Shown here: positions 55,422 to 64,000 of the stretch, piece after piece
How positions within the stretch are numbered: the stretch's first letter is position 1
Layout of the letters: each line of letters begins with the position of its first letter
Assembly: GCF_039727615.1 (NCBI RefSeq)
Contig: NZ_CP152474.1
Coordinates: 1,736,001 to 1,800,000 of the forward strand
Reading direction: 5' to 3'
Length of the DNA: 64,000 bases
Source of the DNA: Leclercia sp. S52
GTDB taxonomy: Bacteria; Pseudomonadota; Gammaproteobacteria; Enterobacterales; Enterobacteriaceae
Notes under the pieces: model-generated
Databases searched by the model: none
Told to the model about the DNA's origin: nothing
What the model saw: the letters and a program-made list of their open reading frames with translations, nothing else
Position numbers and translations under genes: made by a program

Positions 55422-55649
55422 ATGCGATTTTTCATCGTCATTACCATGGCGTTATTACTGAGCGGCTGCGGGAGTATTATCAGCCGGACCATCCCCGGAC
55501 AGGGACACGGCAATCAATACTACCCGGGCGTGCAGTGGGACGTTCGCGACTCGGCGTGGCGTTACCTGACGGTGCTGGATCTGCCATTCTCGCTGGTGTT
55601 CGACACCCTGCTGCTGCCCATCGACGCTCATCATGGACCCTATGAGTAA
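55422..55649 (+). CDS. yceK: Lipoprotein YceK
   Basis: This 75-residue DUF1375 outer-membrane-type lipoprotein has lipobox LSGC (Cys about residue 16). The mature part is SIISRTIPGQ at first and ends LPIDAHHGPYE, as in E. coli YceK. Function is unknown. It abuts the msyB stop: the two stops are adjacent with no space. Confidence 0.94.
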   Translation: MRFFIVITMALLLSGCGSIISRTIPGQGHGNQYYPGVQWDVRDSAWRYLTVLDLPFSLVFDTLLLPIDAHHGPYE

Positions 55650-56024
55650 TTAACGCTCATCCCACTCATCCGCTGCGGTTTGACCCTCTTCGGTATCCAG
55701 CGGCGGCTCGAGCTGAAACTCACCCTCATCCCATTCATGCAGGGTGTTCTCCTCCAGCCACTCCTGACGCAGCTCAATCTCGTCATAATCGCCATCAAAC
55801 ACTGCCTGGGCCGCTTCACCGCTCAGTACCGGCAGGCATTCGCCGTCTTCGCCGTCATCGGCAAAAAATTCGGCCTGCCACATAATGTCCCCATCCTGCA
55901 TGACATATTTCTGGATATTGAGTTGCTCAATATTCGCGTCATCTTCCTCAATGCCGGGATTATCAGCGAGGAACTCCTCGCGCGCGGCATCAATCGCTTC
56001 CTCTAGAGTGGCAAACATAGTCAT
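55650..56024 (-). CDS. msyB: Acidic protein MsyB
   Basis: This 124-residue, highly acidic protein in excess restores growth of certain sec mutants in E. coli and is part of the stationary-phase response. The start MTMFATLEEAIDAAREEFLA at 56024 and the tail LDTEEGQTAADEWDER match. An in-frame ATG eight codons upstream is not supported by similarity. Confidence 0.95.
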   Translation of the reverse strand: MTMFATLEEAIDAAREEFLADNPGIEEDDANIEQLNIQKYVMQDGDIMWQAEFFADDGEDGECLPVLSGEAAQAVFDGDYDEIELRQEWLEENTLHEWDEGEFQLEPPLDTEEGQTAADEWDER

Positions 56025-56122
56025 CGGCGTCTCCCTGTGATTTGACATGGTGTTCAGGGAAAGAATAGCTGATTCTCCATAATTGCAAGTATGAAAGCCG
56101 TAAAAGCGTTCACGAAGTTGTC

Positions 56123-57373
56123 TTAATCGGGCGCAGAGACCTTATCCGGCTCGGCAACAGCCCGCGGCTGGCGAACGGCGCGAGAAAGACTCACCCAGGA
56201 ATAAAAGGCGTTAAACATTACCACGCAGGCGGTCACAATAAACACCGCGCGAAATCCATAGCTGGCGGCAATCCCGGCCCCGAGAAGCGGGCCGGTGACG
56301 TTGCCAATATCACGGAACGACTGGTTATAGCTGAAGATACGCCCGGCGATCTGGTTGGTAGAGTTATAAACCAGCAGGGTTTGCACCGCAGGCAGCAGGG
56401 CACCGTCGGCGGCGCCGAGTAAAAAGCGTAATACGCCCAGCTGCCACGGCGATTGCACGAAGGACATCGGGATAAGCAGCAGGACGGAGATCACCAGGGC
56501 GACAATCAGGATCCTTTCCGGACCAATCCGATCCCCTAGTTTCCCCAGCCTGGGGGCGCTGATCAGCGCCGCCACGCCGGGCACCGAGGCGATTAAGCCG
56601 CTGATAAAGGCGATATTGCTGACGTGGCCGGCGAGGTCGCGCACGTACAGGGTCAGGATCGGCGCAATGGAGCCGGTGGCCACCTGAATGATCAGGGTGG
56701 TGACAAACAGGCTGAGCACCAGTTTGGGGTTTTTCAGCGAGGCGAAAACCTGACGGGCATGCAGCATCTCTTTTTTCGGCACCGGGGTGAAATTTTCCCG
56801 GATGCAGAAAAAGGTCAGCAGGAAGCAGGCAAACAGCACGCCCGCGGTGATGAAAAAGACCGGTCGCAAACCGTAGCTGTCCGCCAGCAATCCGCCTGCC
56901 AGCGGGCCGAGCAGGGCACCGCTTACCGCACCGGTGGAGAGTGTACCCAGCGCCCAGCCGCTTTTGTGGCGGGGTATTTGTGTGGCGATAAGGGCGTTGG
57001 CATTGGGCACAAACCCGCCCAGCAGCCCCAGCACGGCGCGTAAGATCAGAAACTGCCAGATGTTCTGCGCCATCCCCATCAGCAGCATGATAATCGCCAT
57101 GCCCAGCGCCGAGCGCAGCAGCATAATCTTACGCCCCTTGCGATCCGCCAGCCCACCCCAGAAGGGCGACGCAATGGCGGAGAAGAGGAAGGTGATGCTG
57201 AACACCAGTCCCGACCACATATTCAAGGCGCTGTGGCCGCTGACGCCCAGTTGCTCGACATACAGCGGCAGGAAAGGCATCACCAGGCTAAAGGCGGCAC
57301 CCGTAAGAAAGCAGCCCAGCCAGGCCACCGTGAGGTTCCGCTTCCAGTTAATTGGCGTTTCTGAGGGAGACAT
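56123..57373 (-). CDS. mdtG: MFS multidrug efflux protein MdtG
   Basis: This 416-residue, 12-helix major facilitator exports drugs such as fosfomycin and deoxycholate in E. coli and is activated by MarA/SoxS/Rob. The MFS loop motif [20 protein letters not shown] lies between helices 2 and 3. The start at 57373 ([13 protein letters not shown]) is chosen by similarity; a longer frame to 57409 is unlikely. Confidence 0.95.
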   Translation of the reverse strand: MSPSETPINWKRNLTVAWLGCFLTGAAFSLVMPFLPLYVEQLGVSGHSALNMWSGLVFSITFLFSAIASPFWGGLADRKGRKIMLLRSALGMAIIMLLMGMAQNIWQFLILRAVLGLLGGFVPNANALIATQIPRHKSGWALGTLSTGAVSGALLGPLAGGLLADSYGLRPVFFITAGVLFACFLLTFFCIRENFTPVPKKEMLHARQVFASLKNPKLVLSLFVTTLIIQVATGSIAPILTLYVRDLAGHVSNIAFISGLIASVPGVAALISAPRLGKLGDRIGPERILIVALVISVLLLIPMSFVQSPWQLGVLRFLLGAADGALLPAVQTLLVYNSTNQIAGRIFSYNQSFRDIGNVTGPLLGAGIAASYGFRAVFIVTACVVMFNAFYSWVSLSRAVRQPRAVAEPDKVSAPD

Positions 57374-57522
57374 AGCTATCCGCGTTATGATGCGCAGCGG
57401 CATCATCATTTAAAGAAGGTAATAAGCCTGCTAATTATGCGCCTGGGTGATGGTTGCTGCAATCTGGGAAAGCATCATAAGTCAAAAGGGAGGTGCGGCC
57501 GGAGAGGCCGCGGGGCAAGAGA

Positions 57523-58449
57523 TTAATAGCGCGAAGGGACGCCTTCAGGGCGGGTTTTAAAGCGGCGATGCAGCCACATATACTGTTCCGGCGCCAGCAG
57601 GATGCATTTCTCAACCACGTCGTTCATCCACGCGGCAGTGGTTTTTGCATCGTCAAGCGGTGGGGAACACTCAGGTTCCAGCATCATCAGCTCATAACCT
57701 TTGCCGTTGGATTTCCGGCGCGGTACGAAGGGCACAATCGCCGCCTGTGACAGACGGGCCAGCGTCCAGGTGCCGGTGGTGGTGGCGGCTTCATCGACGG
57801 CAAAGAACGGCACAAAGACGCTGGCGCCAGGACCGTAGTCATGGTCCGGCGCATACCAGATCACCTCGCCGGATTTCAGCGCCCGGATCATCCCCTTGAG
57901 ATCTTTACGATCGATCATGCTCTTGTTGGAGCGCATCCGGCCCCAGGTCTGCAACCAGTCGATAACCGGATTGTCGTTTGGGCGATAGACGCCGATGCCG
58001 GGGGCCTGCATGCCGAACATCCGCGCGCCGATTTCCAGGGTCAGAAAATGGACGCCGATCAGCAGTACGCCGGTCTTCTGCGCCTGCAACTGATGCACGG
58101 GCTCCATGCCGGTGCCGGTCACTTCGGTCCAGCGCGCCATGCGTTTATCGGACCAGAACCAGGCCATCCCGGTCTCCATCAGCCCCATACCGACGGATTC
58201 AAAATTTTTAACCACCATGTCGTGACGCTCTTGCTGGCTCATCTCTGGAAAACAGAGTTTCAGATTGCGTCGCGCAATGTACGCGCGGCGGGACATAAAG
58301 CGCATCGCCAGGCGACCCATGCCGCAGCCGAGACGGTAGATCAGCGGGTAGGGCAGATGCACCAGTAACCATAATAAACCGATGCCAGCCCAGGTCAGCC
58401 AGTAACGAGGATGCAATAGCGCAGTGGAAAATTTAGGTAATTGAGTCAT
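57523..58449 (-). CDS. lpxL: Lauroyl-Kdo2-lipid IVA acyltransferase LpxL
   Basis: This 308-residue inner-membrane acyltransferase adds the first secondary acyl chain (laurate) to Kdo2-lipid IVA during lipid A synthesis. The catalytic HX4E motif is in [15 protein letters not shown]. The N-terminal helix follows [20 protein letters not shown]. The C-terminus [15 protein letters not shown] equals that of E. coli LpxL. Confidence 0.96.
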   Translation of the reverse strand: MTQLPKFSTALLHPRYWLTWAGIGLLWLLVHLPYPLIYRLGCGMGRLAMRFMSRRAYIARRNLKLCFPEMSQQERHDMVVKNFESVGMGLMETGMAWFWSDKRMARWTEVTGTGMEPVHQLQAQKTGVLLIGVHFLTLEIGARMFGMQAPGIGVYRPNDNPVIDWLQTWGRMRSNKSMIDRKDLKGMIRALKSGEVIWYAPDHDYGPGASVFVPFFAVDEAATTTGTWTLARLSQAAIVPFVPRRKSNGKGYELMMLEPECSPPLDDAKTTAAWMNDVVEKCILLAPEQYMWLHRRFKTRPEGVPSRY

Positions 58450-58670
58450 GTCATTCCTGTTTTTGATACGTCCTGTCGGCAGATTGTCGCATTTTTCGTT
58501 TCATATCCAAAACGCACGGCGACGAAATGTTCATAAAAACGGCAAATGTTATGGCCCGCGCGTTTTAACGGGGGAAATGTAGCGCAAAATGAAGGGATGT
58601 AAATTCTCATTGTTTGCTATATGATGCCGCCCGATTTTCATTCTCATTACGATTGCAGGAACCGTACACC

Positions 58671-59720
58671 ATGCCAGTGTTACACAACCTCATTTCGAAC
58701 GAAGAGCTGAAAGCGCGCATGTTGGCTGAAACCGAGCCGCGCACGACGATCTCGTTCTATAAATATTTCACTATCGTTAACCCACAGGCTACGCGTGACG
58801 CCCTGTATAAGGCGTTAACTGCCCTGAACGTCTTTGGCCGTATCTATCTGGCGCACGAGGGCATCAACGCCCAGATCAGCGTGCCTGAAAGCAATGTCGA
58901 CGCCCTGCGGGACTTCCTGTACGCCTTTGACCCGGCGCTGGACGGCCTGCGCCTGAACGTAGCCCTCGACGACGATGGCAAATCTTTCTGGGTGCTGCGC
59001 CTGAAAGTGCGCGAACGCATCGTGGCCGACGGCATTGACGATCCGACGTTTGACGCCAGCGACGTGGGGGAATACCTGAAAGCGGCCGAGGTTAACGCCA
59101 TGCTCGACGATCCCGACGCCGTGTTTATTGATATGCGCAACCACTACGAATATGAAGTGGGCCATTTTGAGAACGCACTTGAAATCCCGGCGGACACCTT
59201 CCGCGAGCAGCTGCCAAAAGCGGTTGAGATGATGCAGGAGCATAAGGACAAGAAAATTGTCATGTACTGCACCGGCGGGATCCGCTGCGAGAAAGCCAGC
59301 GCGTACATGAAGCATCAGGGCTTCAACAAGGTCTGGCATATCGAAGGCGGGATTATTGAGTATGCCCGCCGCGCGCGCGAACAGGGGCTGCCGGTGCGCT
59401 TTATCGGCAAGAACTTCGTCTTCGACGAGCGGTTGGGGGAGCGCATCTCAGACGATGTGATCGCCCATTGCCATCAGTGCGGCACCGCCTGCGATACCCA
59501 CACCAACTGCAAAAACGACGGCTGTCATCTGCTGTTTATTCAGTGCCCTGCCTGCGCCGAGAAGTTCCACGGCTGCTGCAGCGAGCTGTGTAGCGAGGAG
59601 AGCATGTTGCCGGAAGAGGAGCAGCGCCGCCGCCGTGCCGGTCGCGAGAATGGTAATAAGATCTTCAATAAGTCGCGTGGGCGTCTGAACACCCGCCTGG
59701 GTATTCCTGACCCGGAATAA
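58671..59720 (+). CDS. trhO: tRNA uridine hydroxylase TrhO (YceA)
   Basis: This 349-residue protein hydroxylates U34 of some tRNAs with oxygen, towards 5-carboxymethoxyuridine. It has an N-terminal acylphosphatase-like domain, a rhodanese domain with active CTGGIRCEK, and a C-terminal cysteine-rich zinc region ([34 protein letters not shown]). The start at 58671 (MPVLHNLIS) matches E. coli YceA. It is divergent from lpxL. Confidence 0.95.
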   Translation: MPVLHNLISNEELKARMLAETEPRTTISFYKYFTIVNPQATRDALYKALTALNVFGRIYLAHEGINAQISVPESNVDALRDFLYAFDPALDGLRLNVALDDDGKSFWVLRLKVRERIVADGIDDPTFDASDVGEYLKAAEVNAMLDDPDAVFIDMRNHYEYEVGHFENALEIPADTFREQLPKAVEMMQEHKDKKIVMYCTGGIRCEKASAYMKHQGFNKVWHIEGGIIEYARRAREQGLPVRFIGKNFVFDERLGERISDDVIAHCHQCGTACDTHTNCKNDGCHLLFIQCPACAEKFHGCCSELCSEESMLPEEEQRRRRAGRENGNKIFNKSRGRLNTRLGIPDPE

Positions 59721-59732
59721 CCCTGAAACCTT

Positions 59733-59758
59733 GCCCGGTCGCGCGATGCTGACCGGGC
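59733..59758. terminator. Hairpin between convergent trhO and yceI
   Basis: GCCCGGTC and GACCGGGC form a perfect 8-base stem with a 10-base loop just after the trhO stop. No T-run follows. Confidence 0.5.
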
Positions 59759-59765
59759 GAGGACA

Positions 59766-60341
59766 TTACTTCTGCTGTACCCCTTCCACCGAAATAATCA
59801 GCTCCACGTCCTGCGACGCCGGGCCCAGATCGGTGGTGATGTTGAAGTCTTTCAGGTGAATTTTACCTGTCGCTTCAAATCCTGCACGTTTGCCGCCCCA
59901 GGGATCGTCACCCTGACCCATCAGTTTTGCATCCAGCTTGACCGGCTTGGTCACGCCGTTCAGCGTCAGGTCGCCGGTGATATCCAGCCCGTCACCGTCT
60001 TTTTTCACTTCGGTCGAGGTGAACGTAGCCTGCGGGAACTTCGCCACGTTGAGGAAGTCCGCGCTGCGCAGGTGCTTATCGCGCTCGGCGTGGTTGGTAT
60101 CCAGGCTGTTGGTGTTCAGGGTCACGTTGACCTTATCGGCCGCTGGATTGCTCTCATCGAAGGTGAAGGAGCCGTCGAAATCCTTAAATGTGCCGTACAG
60201 CCAGCTGTAGCCCAGATGCTGGATGCGGAAATTTACAAAGGCGTGCTGGCCTTGTTTATCAATTTTGTAGTCGGCTGCCACCGCGGCGCCGGTGGTGAAC
60301 AGCAGAGAACCTAAGGTTAAACCCAGCAGGCTTTGTTTCAT
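59766..60341 (-). CDS. yceI: Periplasmic lipocalin-like protein YceI
   Basis: This 191-residue periplasmic protein has a signal peptide ending about AAVAA and a YceI beta-barrel that binds a polyisoprenoid in homologues: [40 protein letters not shown] and [20 protein letters not shown]. In E. coli it is induced at high pH and osmolarity. It follows yceJ with one base between. Confidence 0.95.
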   Translation of the reverse strand: MKQSLLGLTLGSLLFTTGAAVAADYKIDKQGQHAFVNFRIQHLGYSWLYGTFKDFDGSFTFDESNPAADKVNVTLNTNSLDTNHAERDKHLRSADFLNVAKFPQATFTSTEVKKDGDGLDITGDLTLNGVTKPVKLDAKLMGQGDDPWGGKRAGFEATGKIHLKDFNITTDLGPASQDVELIISVEGVQQK

Positions 60342-60342
60342 T

Positions 60343-60909
60343 TTATGCTCCAGAGTCAGGTGACGCTTTGCCCAACATACGTGTCAGGGTGGCGTCTTTG
60401 TCGATAAAGTGGTGTTTCATGGCCGCAAGACCATGCAGTGCAGATAACGAGACCAGCCCCCAGGCCAGCCACAGGTGAACGGTCCCGGCCAGATCGGCCT
60501 GCGCCCCGGCATCCGCCAGCAGGGCAGGGACGTCAAACAGACCGAAGACGCTGATCGGCTTGCCGTCGGCGGTGGAGATCAAATAACCGCTGAAGAGAAT
60601 GGCGAACAGCACCGCATACAGGGCGATATGCGCCGCGGCAGCGACCAGACGGGTGGCGCGCGCCTGGCTTTTCAGCGCCGGTGGCACCGGGGAAATACGG
60701 CGCCACAGCAGACGCACCACCAGCGCCAGCATCAGCATAAAGCCGATGCTTTTGTGCAACTCCGGCGCCTGGTGATACCAGCCATCGTAATAGCTGAGGG
60801 TGACCATCCATAATCCAAGGCCGAACATGCCATAGACCGCAATAGCCATCAGCCAGTGTAAACTCATGGAAATAACGCCATAGCGTGTGGGGGAATTACG
60901 CACCTGCAT
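60343..60909 (-). CDS. yceJ: Cytochrome b561-like protein YceJ
   Basis: This 188-residue four-helix membrane cytochrome of the b561 family has histidine haem ligands seen in [37 protein letters not shown] and [14 protein letters not shown]. It probably passes electrons between the quinone pool and periplasmic partners. The start at 60909 ([11 protein letters not shown]) gives the E. coli length. It is the first gene of yceJI. Confidence 0.93.
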   Translation of the reverse strand: MQVRNSPTRYGVISMSLHWLMAIAVYGMFGLGLWMVTLSYYDGWYHQAPELHKSIGFMLMLALVVRLLWRRISPVPPALKSQARATRLVAAAAHIALYAVLFAILFSGYLISTADGKPISVFGLFDVPALLADAGAQADLAGTVHLWLAWGLVSLSALHGLAAMKHHFIDKDATLTRMLGKASPDSGA

Positions 60910-61170
60910 TGTGAATACCGTCATTAATAAGCAAGCGCTCAAAATGGCGTGCGGGAAACATTAATGCAAATAATATTTCCAGATATTCATTATTAATTTT
61001 ATTCGTTCAATTATTTTGAAATAAAATTACTAATGATAGTCAATTCGGCTGTTAGTTCTTTGTAATAGAGGTTGATTTGAGGCGGGTTATGACGATTTTA
61101 TGATGTTCAAATAATTTATTGTGAAATTATAGTTATCTTAAGAAACGTCAGTTTTTGTCAATATAACTCA

Positions 61171-61284
61171 TCAGAAAAATACAATGTACAGAATATCGAT
61201 GATCGCCAGGAGCGACCACAGCACAATATAGAGCATCAGATGCTCGCGAATATTATTGACCAGATAATTAACAATACGACGCAT
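61171..61284 (-). CDS. yceO: Small membrane protein YceO
   Basis: This 37-codon gene between yceJ and solA encodes MRRIVNYLVNNIREHLMLYI followed by a hydrophobic helix (VLWSLLAIIDILYIVFF). It is positioned and patterned like E. coli YceO, a predicted single-span inner-membrane protein linked to biofilm and acid phenotypes. The start at 61284 follows a weak ribosome site, and there is no stop-free extension of note. Confidence 0.8.
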   Translation of the reverse strand: MRRIVNYLVNNIREHLMLYIVLWSLLAIIDILYIVFF

Positions 61285-61340
61285 GAGGGTACCGGTAATG
61301 AGAGGAATGAAAGGCTTCGGTATACCGAAGCCTGACAGCA

Positions 61341-62459
61341 TTATCGGCTAAAGCGCGACAGGGAGAAAGGCGTGAGATCAAACGGCGGGGCGATCTGCTG
61401 TGAAAATTGTGCGGCAATCTCCCCCAGCACGCTGGCGAATTTGAACCCATGGCCGCTCAGGCCGGTGATCAGCAGCGTATTGTCATGGCCCGGCAGGGTG
61501 TCGATGATGAAGTCTTCGTCCGGCGTGTTGTCATAGGTGCAGGCCGCCCCGTATAACAGACCGCCGATGCCCGGCAGCACGTTGCGCAGGAATTTAAAGG
61601 CCTCAGATCCGTCGCCAGGGTAGGCACCAAAGGGTTTGCGCTCTTCCGGGGAGTTGATAACCTGCCCGCCGTTGTGTTTCCCGATCTTCAGGGCATCTTT
61701 TTCAGACGGGAAGCCGTAGAACTGATCTCCGTCAGGCAGCTCGCCGGTAAAGGCCGGGAAGTGATTCTGATGGCTGTAACGGCCGTCGGACTGGAACCAG
61801 GAGAAGACCTTGCGCACCGGCTGGACCGGCAGGCCTGGCACCAGACGCGATACCCAGGTTCCGGCGCTCACCAGCAGGCGATCCGCGCGATAGGGGCCTT
61901 CCGGGGTTTCGACGGTGACGCCGTCGTCCTGATGGGTAATCGCGGTGACCGGGCAGTTAAACAGCTGGGCGCAGCCGGCTTCTTTCGCCAGGGCGATCCA
62001 GGTTTTGATCGCCAGCTCGCTGCGCAGGACCCCGGACTCGGCCTCAAACAGACCGATATACCCCTCGGGAACCTGAATTTCAGGCCAGCGCTTCATCACC
62101 GCCGCCGCGTCCAGCCGTTCAAGGTTGAGATTGAACTGGCGGGCACTCTGCTCAACGTTCGCCAGAAATGACGAATCGGACGGCCCGAGATTGACCACGC
62201 CCGTGCGTTCAAAGACCGGCTCGCCGCTGATGTCGGCCAGCTCATCCCACAGCGCCTGCGCGCGCAATACCAGCGGCACATAGCGTTCACCTTCGCCGTA
62301 TGCGTGACGCATCAGGCGGGTGTCGCCGTGGTGGCTCCCTTCGCTGTGGGGTGGCATATGGGCATCGATCATCAGTACGTTTTGACCGGCTCGTGTAGCG
62401 TAATAACCTGCCGCTGCACCGACAGATCCGCTGCCAATAATAATTAAATCGTATTTCAT
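61341..62459 (-). CDS. solA: N-methyl-L-tryptophan oxidase SolA
   Basis: This 372-residue monomeric sarcosine oxidase-type flavoenzyme demethylates N-methyltryptophan and related N-methyl amino acids. The FAD-binding [20 protein letters not shown] is at the N-terminus. The covalent-flavin cysteine is in [15 protein letters not shown]. The start at 62459 (MKYDLIII) matches E. coli. Confidence 0.95.
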   Translation of the reverse strand: MKYDLIIIGSGSVGAAAGYYATRAGQNVLMIDAHMPPHSEGSHHGDTRLMRHAYGEGERYVPLVLRAQALWDELADISGEPVFERTGVVNLGPSDSSFLANVEQSARQFNLNLERLDAAAVMKRWPEIQVPEGYIGLFEAESGVLRSELAIKTWIALAKEAGCAQLFNCPVTAITHQDDGVTVETPEGPYRADRLLVSAGTWVSRLVPGLPVQPVRKVFSWFQSDGRYSHQNHFPAFTGELPDGDQFYGFPSEKDALKIGKHNGGQVINSPEERKPFGAYPGDGSEAFKFLRNVLPGIGGLLYGAACTYDNTPDEDFIIDTLPGHDNTLLITGLSGHGFKFASVLGEIAAQFSQQIAPPFDLTPFSLSRFSR

Positions 62460-62533
62460 CAGATTCTCTTTACGCGTTTCGTTGCTTAGCAGGGTAATTA
62501 AGACGTGACGGTTATACAAGGGCGAAATAAATG

Positions 62534-62555
62534 AGGCACCGTCAGGTGCCTTTTT
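62534..62555 (+). terminator. Hairpin with T-run between solA and bssS
   Basis: AGGCACC-GTCA-GGTGCCT followed by five T reads as a terminator on the plus strand, although the nearby genes are both on the minus strand. On the minus strand it is a hairpin followed by a weaker T-rich stretch and may end bssS transcripts. Confidence 0.45.
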
Positions 62556-62576
62556 GGGTGAGGTTTAGACATTACA

Positions 62577-62831
62577 TTAATGTCGCCGGTACTCATTTGC
62601 CTGGTAGTCACTGGATTCTATTTTTGCAATACCGGCTTCTAAAATAGAAATAAACTGACGTGCGACGTCTGTGGTTAACCATAGCGTTTGCCCAACTTCC
62701 GCTTCTTCGGTGTCAGGGTGATTCGGGGTCTGGTAATGCAAACGCAGCATCAGTGCGTCGTAGCTATCTACAGTGCTGATATCCCAGCCAACAAGCGGAT
62801 GTGTCTGGATGACTTCATTATTCTTTTCCAT
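62577..62831 (-). CDS. bssS: Biofilm regulator BssS
   Basis: This 84-residue protein influences biofilm formation and indole/AI-2 signalling in E. coli by an unknown mechanism. It starts MEKNNEVIQTHPLVGWDIST and ends KIESSDYQANEYRRH. Two adjacent ATGs are present; I used the second (62831), which gives the E. coli length. It has one divergent central segment (NHPDTEEAE). Confidence 0.94.
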   Translation of the reverse strand: MEKNNEVIQTHPLVGWDISTVDSYDALMLRLHYQTPNHPDTEEAEVGQTLWLTTDVARQFISILEAGIAKIESSDYQANEYRRH

Positions 62832-63056
62832 CATAACCCCCCTGAATACGTGTTAAAAGACAACGACTGTGAGGTTCAATGCGTGTTTTTCTGAAGCAAT
62901 TTCAGTATATCAATAAATAAGGCTTCTGAAGGGAAAAAGAAACAGGGAGCACAACAAATTTGTGCGTTTTAGGATTGTTTGAACATTAAAACATCATCTT
63001 GCTGATGTTTTTTGAGGGAGTCACTCAGATTATTCGTACTATCTGCTGCACAGACG

Positions 63057-63079
63057 AAAAAAAGCCGGGGCGACCCGGC
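63057..63079 (-). terminator. Terminator after dinI
   Basis: On the minus strand GCCGGG-TCGC-CCCGGC is followed by at least seven T, about 20 bases beyond the dinI stop. Confidence 0.9.
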
Positions 63080-63101
63080 AAAAAACACAATGAAGAAGAA
63101 A

Positions 63102-63347
63102 CTAATCGGTAATAAACCAGTCGTCAGCGCTCTCCCAGGTTTCCTGTAAAATTTCGCTGATGCGCTCTTTATCTTCTTTAGCGCCGCCGATGACCGACAG
63201 ATTGTTTGACCCGGCATAACGCACGGTGACTGCACCATCGCGTTCAGGGAAGGAGTCATTTATACGGCGGGATAATTCACCCGCCAGCGCGTCCAGCGCA
63301 CCGGCAGGCAAAGCAGTTGTTCTGGCAATGGTAACTTCGATACGCAT
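63102..63347 (-). CDS. dinI: DNA damage-inducible protein I
   Basis: This 81-residue SOS protein modulates RecA filaments. It stabilises them and limits UmuD cleavage by mimicking DNA with its acidic C-terminal helix, seen here as ERISEILQETWESADDWF. The N-terminus MRIEVTIARTTALPAGALDA matches. A LexA box lies just upstream. Confidence 0.96.
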   Translation of the reverse strand: MRIEVTIARTTALPAGALDALAGELSRRINDSFPERDGAVTVRYAGSNNLSVIGGAKEDKERISEILQETWESADDWFITD

Positions 63348-63366
63348 AGTTGCCCCCTGTGCAATG

Positions 63367-63386
63367 TACTGTTTATTTATACAGTT
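63367..63386. promoter_or_regulatory. LexA box of dinI
   Basis: TACTGTTTATTTATACAGTT contains CTGT-N8-ACAG with an AT-rich centre, nearly the ideal LexA operator. It ends 20 bases before the dinI start. Confidence 0.93.
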
Positions 63387-63421
63387 ATATTATTGAACTT
63401 ACAACAGGGGACCCACAATTT

Positions 63422-64000
63422 TTAGCGTTTTACCGTCCAGTGCACGGTTTCACCCGCGAGGAACGGGATCAGGGTGTCATCCGTGAGGGCAATAGAGTCC
63501 ACCACGCTGCTCTCTTCGCGGACCAGTTCAATATAGGTCTCATTGACCGGCAGGCCATAGAAGCGCGGGCCGTTCAGGGAGCAGAAAGCCTCGAAGTGCT
63601 GCAGGGCGTTCATCTCGTCAAACACCTGAGCGTAGCTGGCCAGCGCGGTAGGGGCGTTAAAGCAGCCTGCACAGCCGCAGCTGGCTTCTTTGCGATGACG
63701 GGCGTGCGGGGCGGAGTCGGTGCCGAGGAAGGCACGTTCAAAGCCGCTGGCTACCAGTTCACGCAGTGCCTGCTGGTGGATATTGCGCTTGAGGATCGGC
63801 AGGCAGTAAAGGTGAGGGCGCACGCCGCCCACCAGCATGTGGTTGCGGTTGAACATCAGGTGCTGCGGGGTAATGGTAGCGGCCAGAAGCTCGTTACCAT
63901 CGCGCACGTACTCGGCCGCGTCTTTGGTGGTGATGTGTTCAAACACCACTTTCAGACCCGGCAGACGCTGACGCAGTGGCTCCATCACGGTGTCGATAAA
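63422..64000 (-). CDS. pyrC: Dihydroorotase PyrC (3' part)
   Basis: These are the C-terminal 192 codons of PyrC, which closes carbamoyl aspartate to dihydroorotate in pyrimidine synthesis. Metal-site and substrate elements are seen: [38 protein letters not shown] and [20 protein letters not shown] with the metal-binding Asp. The 5' part, start and translation control lie beyond the right edge of the window. Confidence 0.97.
   Translation of the reverse strand, partial: FIDTVMEPLRQRLPGLKVVFEHITTKDAAEYVRDGNELLAATITPQHLMFNRNHMLVGGVRPHLYCLPILKRNIHQQALRELVASGFERAFLGTDSAPHARHRKEASCGCAGCFNAPTALASYAQVFDEMNALQHFEAFCSLNGPRFYGLPVNETYIELVREESSVVDSIALTDDTLIPFLAGETVHWTVKR

Overview
The window is chromosomal DNA from a member of the Enterobacteriaceae close to the Enterobacter/Leclercia/Kosakonia/Citrobacter group. 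From about 12.5 kb to the end it follows the Escherichia coli 22-24 min order almost gene for gene: agp-yccJ-wrbA-ymdF-rutGFEDCBA-rutR-putA-putP-efeUOB-phoH-serX-ghrA-ycdXYZ-csgGFED-csgBAC-ymdAB-clsC-opgC-opgGH-yceK-msyB-mdtG-lpxL-trhO-yceIJ-yceO-solA-bssS-dinI-pyrC. I assigned the genus group from synteny and remembered protein similarity, not from a search.

The first 12.5 kb is accessory. It holds a partial YheO-like regulator, a lipoprotein and a YcxB-like membrane protein (both frameshifted), an AraC regulator, a second 2-isopropylmalate synthase, a LysR regulator divergent from a carboxymuconolactone decarboxylase/tautomerase/DUF4865 operon, and a GNAT acetyltransferase. An AT-rich island (6.7-9.4 kb) follows, which I read as an orphan type VI secretion cargo cassette: an HExxH zincin, two paralogous immunity-type lipoproteins and an Hcp. 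After it come a cysteine-free sulfite-oxidase-fold periplasmic protein paired with a membrane GGDEF/EAL protein, and an HxlR regulator.

The core part carries uracil catabolism (rut, with a sigma-54 promoter and a RutR-type operator), proline catabolism (put, with GTTGCA operators), low-pH ferrous iron uptake (efeUOB, with a Fur box), curli (two divergent operons around a 749-bp control region), osmoregulated periplasmic glucan synthesis (opgC, opgGH), lipid A acylation, and the SOS gene dinI under a LexA box. Insertions relative to E. coli are a DMT transporter next to rutG, an LprI-like protein and a 50-bp-period REP array next to putA, a DUF3574 lipoprotein and a NupC-like nucleoside transporter between putP and efeU, and a 3.2-kb isochorismatase/pirin/LysR module between two tRNA-Ser(GGA) genes that lie in a ~460-bp direct repeat.

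A striking window-wide feature is that eight otherwise well-conserved genes (lipoprotein, YcxB-like, leuA-like, agp, efeB, LysR, ymdA, opgC) are each broken by one extra base in a 6-8-base homopolymer. Deleting that base restores a full-length protein every time. Either the sequence carries systematic homopolymer errors or the strain has many slippage mutations; the gene contents should be read with that in mind. Small genes easily missed are yceO, ymdF and a 39-codon leader reading frame upstream of phoH.
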